A DNA stretch of 5,642 bases from an uncultured Clostridia bacterium. Its GTDB lineage: Bacteria; Bacillota; Clostridia; Oscillospirales; CAG-272. The notes under the pieces are model-generated. The model was given only the letters and a program-made list of their open reading frames with translations. It was not told the DNA's origin and ran no database searches. A program made the translations under genes and the position numbers. Within the stretch, counting starts at the first letter, position 1; every line of letters begins with the position of its first letter. Positions 5,384-5,642 of this stretch are shown piece by piece. Where the stretch lies: the NCBI GenBank assembly GCA_947624945.1, contig CANQMJ010000146.1, forward strand, positions 1 to 5,642, in the 5' to 3' direction.

Positions 5384-5642
5384 AGATATTTTTTGAGCTC
5401 CTTGATGACGAGGTCGGCGATATAGCGGCAGCCGCGGTGGGTGGGATGTACCCCGTCCACCGAGAACTGTTCGGGCTTGATGTCCTGCGTGAGCCCCATG
5501 AAGATCTCGTCGAGCGGAATGAGGGTGAGCTCTTCGCGCTCCGCAATCTCCGAAATGACCGCGTTGAACTTGTTGAGTTCGGGGCGGAGACGGGGCTTGT
5601 CTTCCATGTTCAGAACAAAGGGTTGCAGGAGAAGAAGCTTTG
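5380..5642 (-). CDS. SGNH/GDSL-family hydrolase, C-terminal part (cut by window edge)
   Basis: Only the last 86 residues lie in the window; the frame stays open to the edge, so an apparent ATG at 5605-5607 is internal. The visible part begins KLLLLQPFVLNMEDKPRLRP, corresponding to the strand and Pro-Phe segment in which SGNH hydrolases continue with an R-P-L stretch, and ends with the block V motif DGVHPTHRG, whose Asp (codon 5455-5457) and His (codon 5446-5448) belong to the Ser-Asp-His triad. The terminal helix YIADLVIKELKKYL is typical. The family hydrolyses esters, often acyl or acetyl groups on lipids or glycans; the substrate is unknown. The stop overlaps the ATG of the hybrid gene, so the two are translationally coupled. 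The nucleophile Ser and oxyanion blocks lie outside the window. Confidence 0.88.
   Translation of the reverse strand, partial: KLLLLQPFVLNMEDKPRLRPELNKFNAVISEIAEREELTLIPLDEIFMGLTQDIKPEQFSVDGVHPTHRGCRYIADLVIKELKKYL

Noticed and set aside
5605..5607. ATG as the start of a 75-residue protein before the hybrid gene
   Set aside because: The frame stays open upstream to the window edge and the extra residues continue the SGNH hydrolase pattern, so this Met is internal.

Overview
The window looks like a chromosomal segment of a GC-rich, spore-forming-type member of the Bacillota (Clostridia; Oscillospiraceae- or Christensenellales-like by general character). The clues are a perfect sigma-A promoter, purine-rich Shine-Dalgarno sites, a SpoIID-like/peptidoglycan-binding gene cluster and a FakA/DegV lipid-kinase module. 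A striking preference for the isoleucine codon ATA despite GC-rich DNA is also visible. Phylum is fairly secure; genus cannot be given.

Layout. Positions 1-396 hold no recognisable complete gene. Positions 1-120 carry several small stem-loops. Positions 120-236 are AT-rich and contain a palindrome followed by a textbook promoter (TTGACA-17-TATAAT with extended -10). Positions 239-364 abruptly become GC-rich, with two hairpins and a possible 41-codon leader ORF. A second, weaker promoter ends at 365. Then come three tightly packed plus-strand genes (397-2831): a small beta-rich carrier-like protein, a SpoIID-like protein with three peptidoglycan-binding repeats, and a protein with two such repeats. 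None has a visible signal peptide. They probably act together on peptidoglycan, perhaps spore cortex, from the cytoplasm or mother-cell side.

A strong hairpin terminator at 2852-2879 separates this operon from a convergent minus-strand operon. In transcription order that operon is: the C-terminal end of an SGNH/GDSL hydrolase (cut by the window edge), a hybrid gene, and a DegV/FakB-type fatty-acid-binding protein. Spacing is 4 bp overlap and then 11 bp.

The most notable object is the hybrid gene (3833-5383). Its first ~35 residues read as the start of an isochorismatase/nicotinamidase-type cysteine hydrolase, while the rest is a FakA/YloV-type (DAK2) fatty acid kinase subunit lacking its first ~75-80 residues, including the DGDTGTN metal/ATP-binding loop. 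It is either an in-frame deletion fusing two neighbouring genes, which would destroy both activities, or an assembly chimera. Its FakB-type partner next door appears intact.
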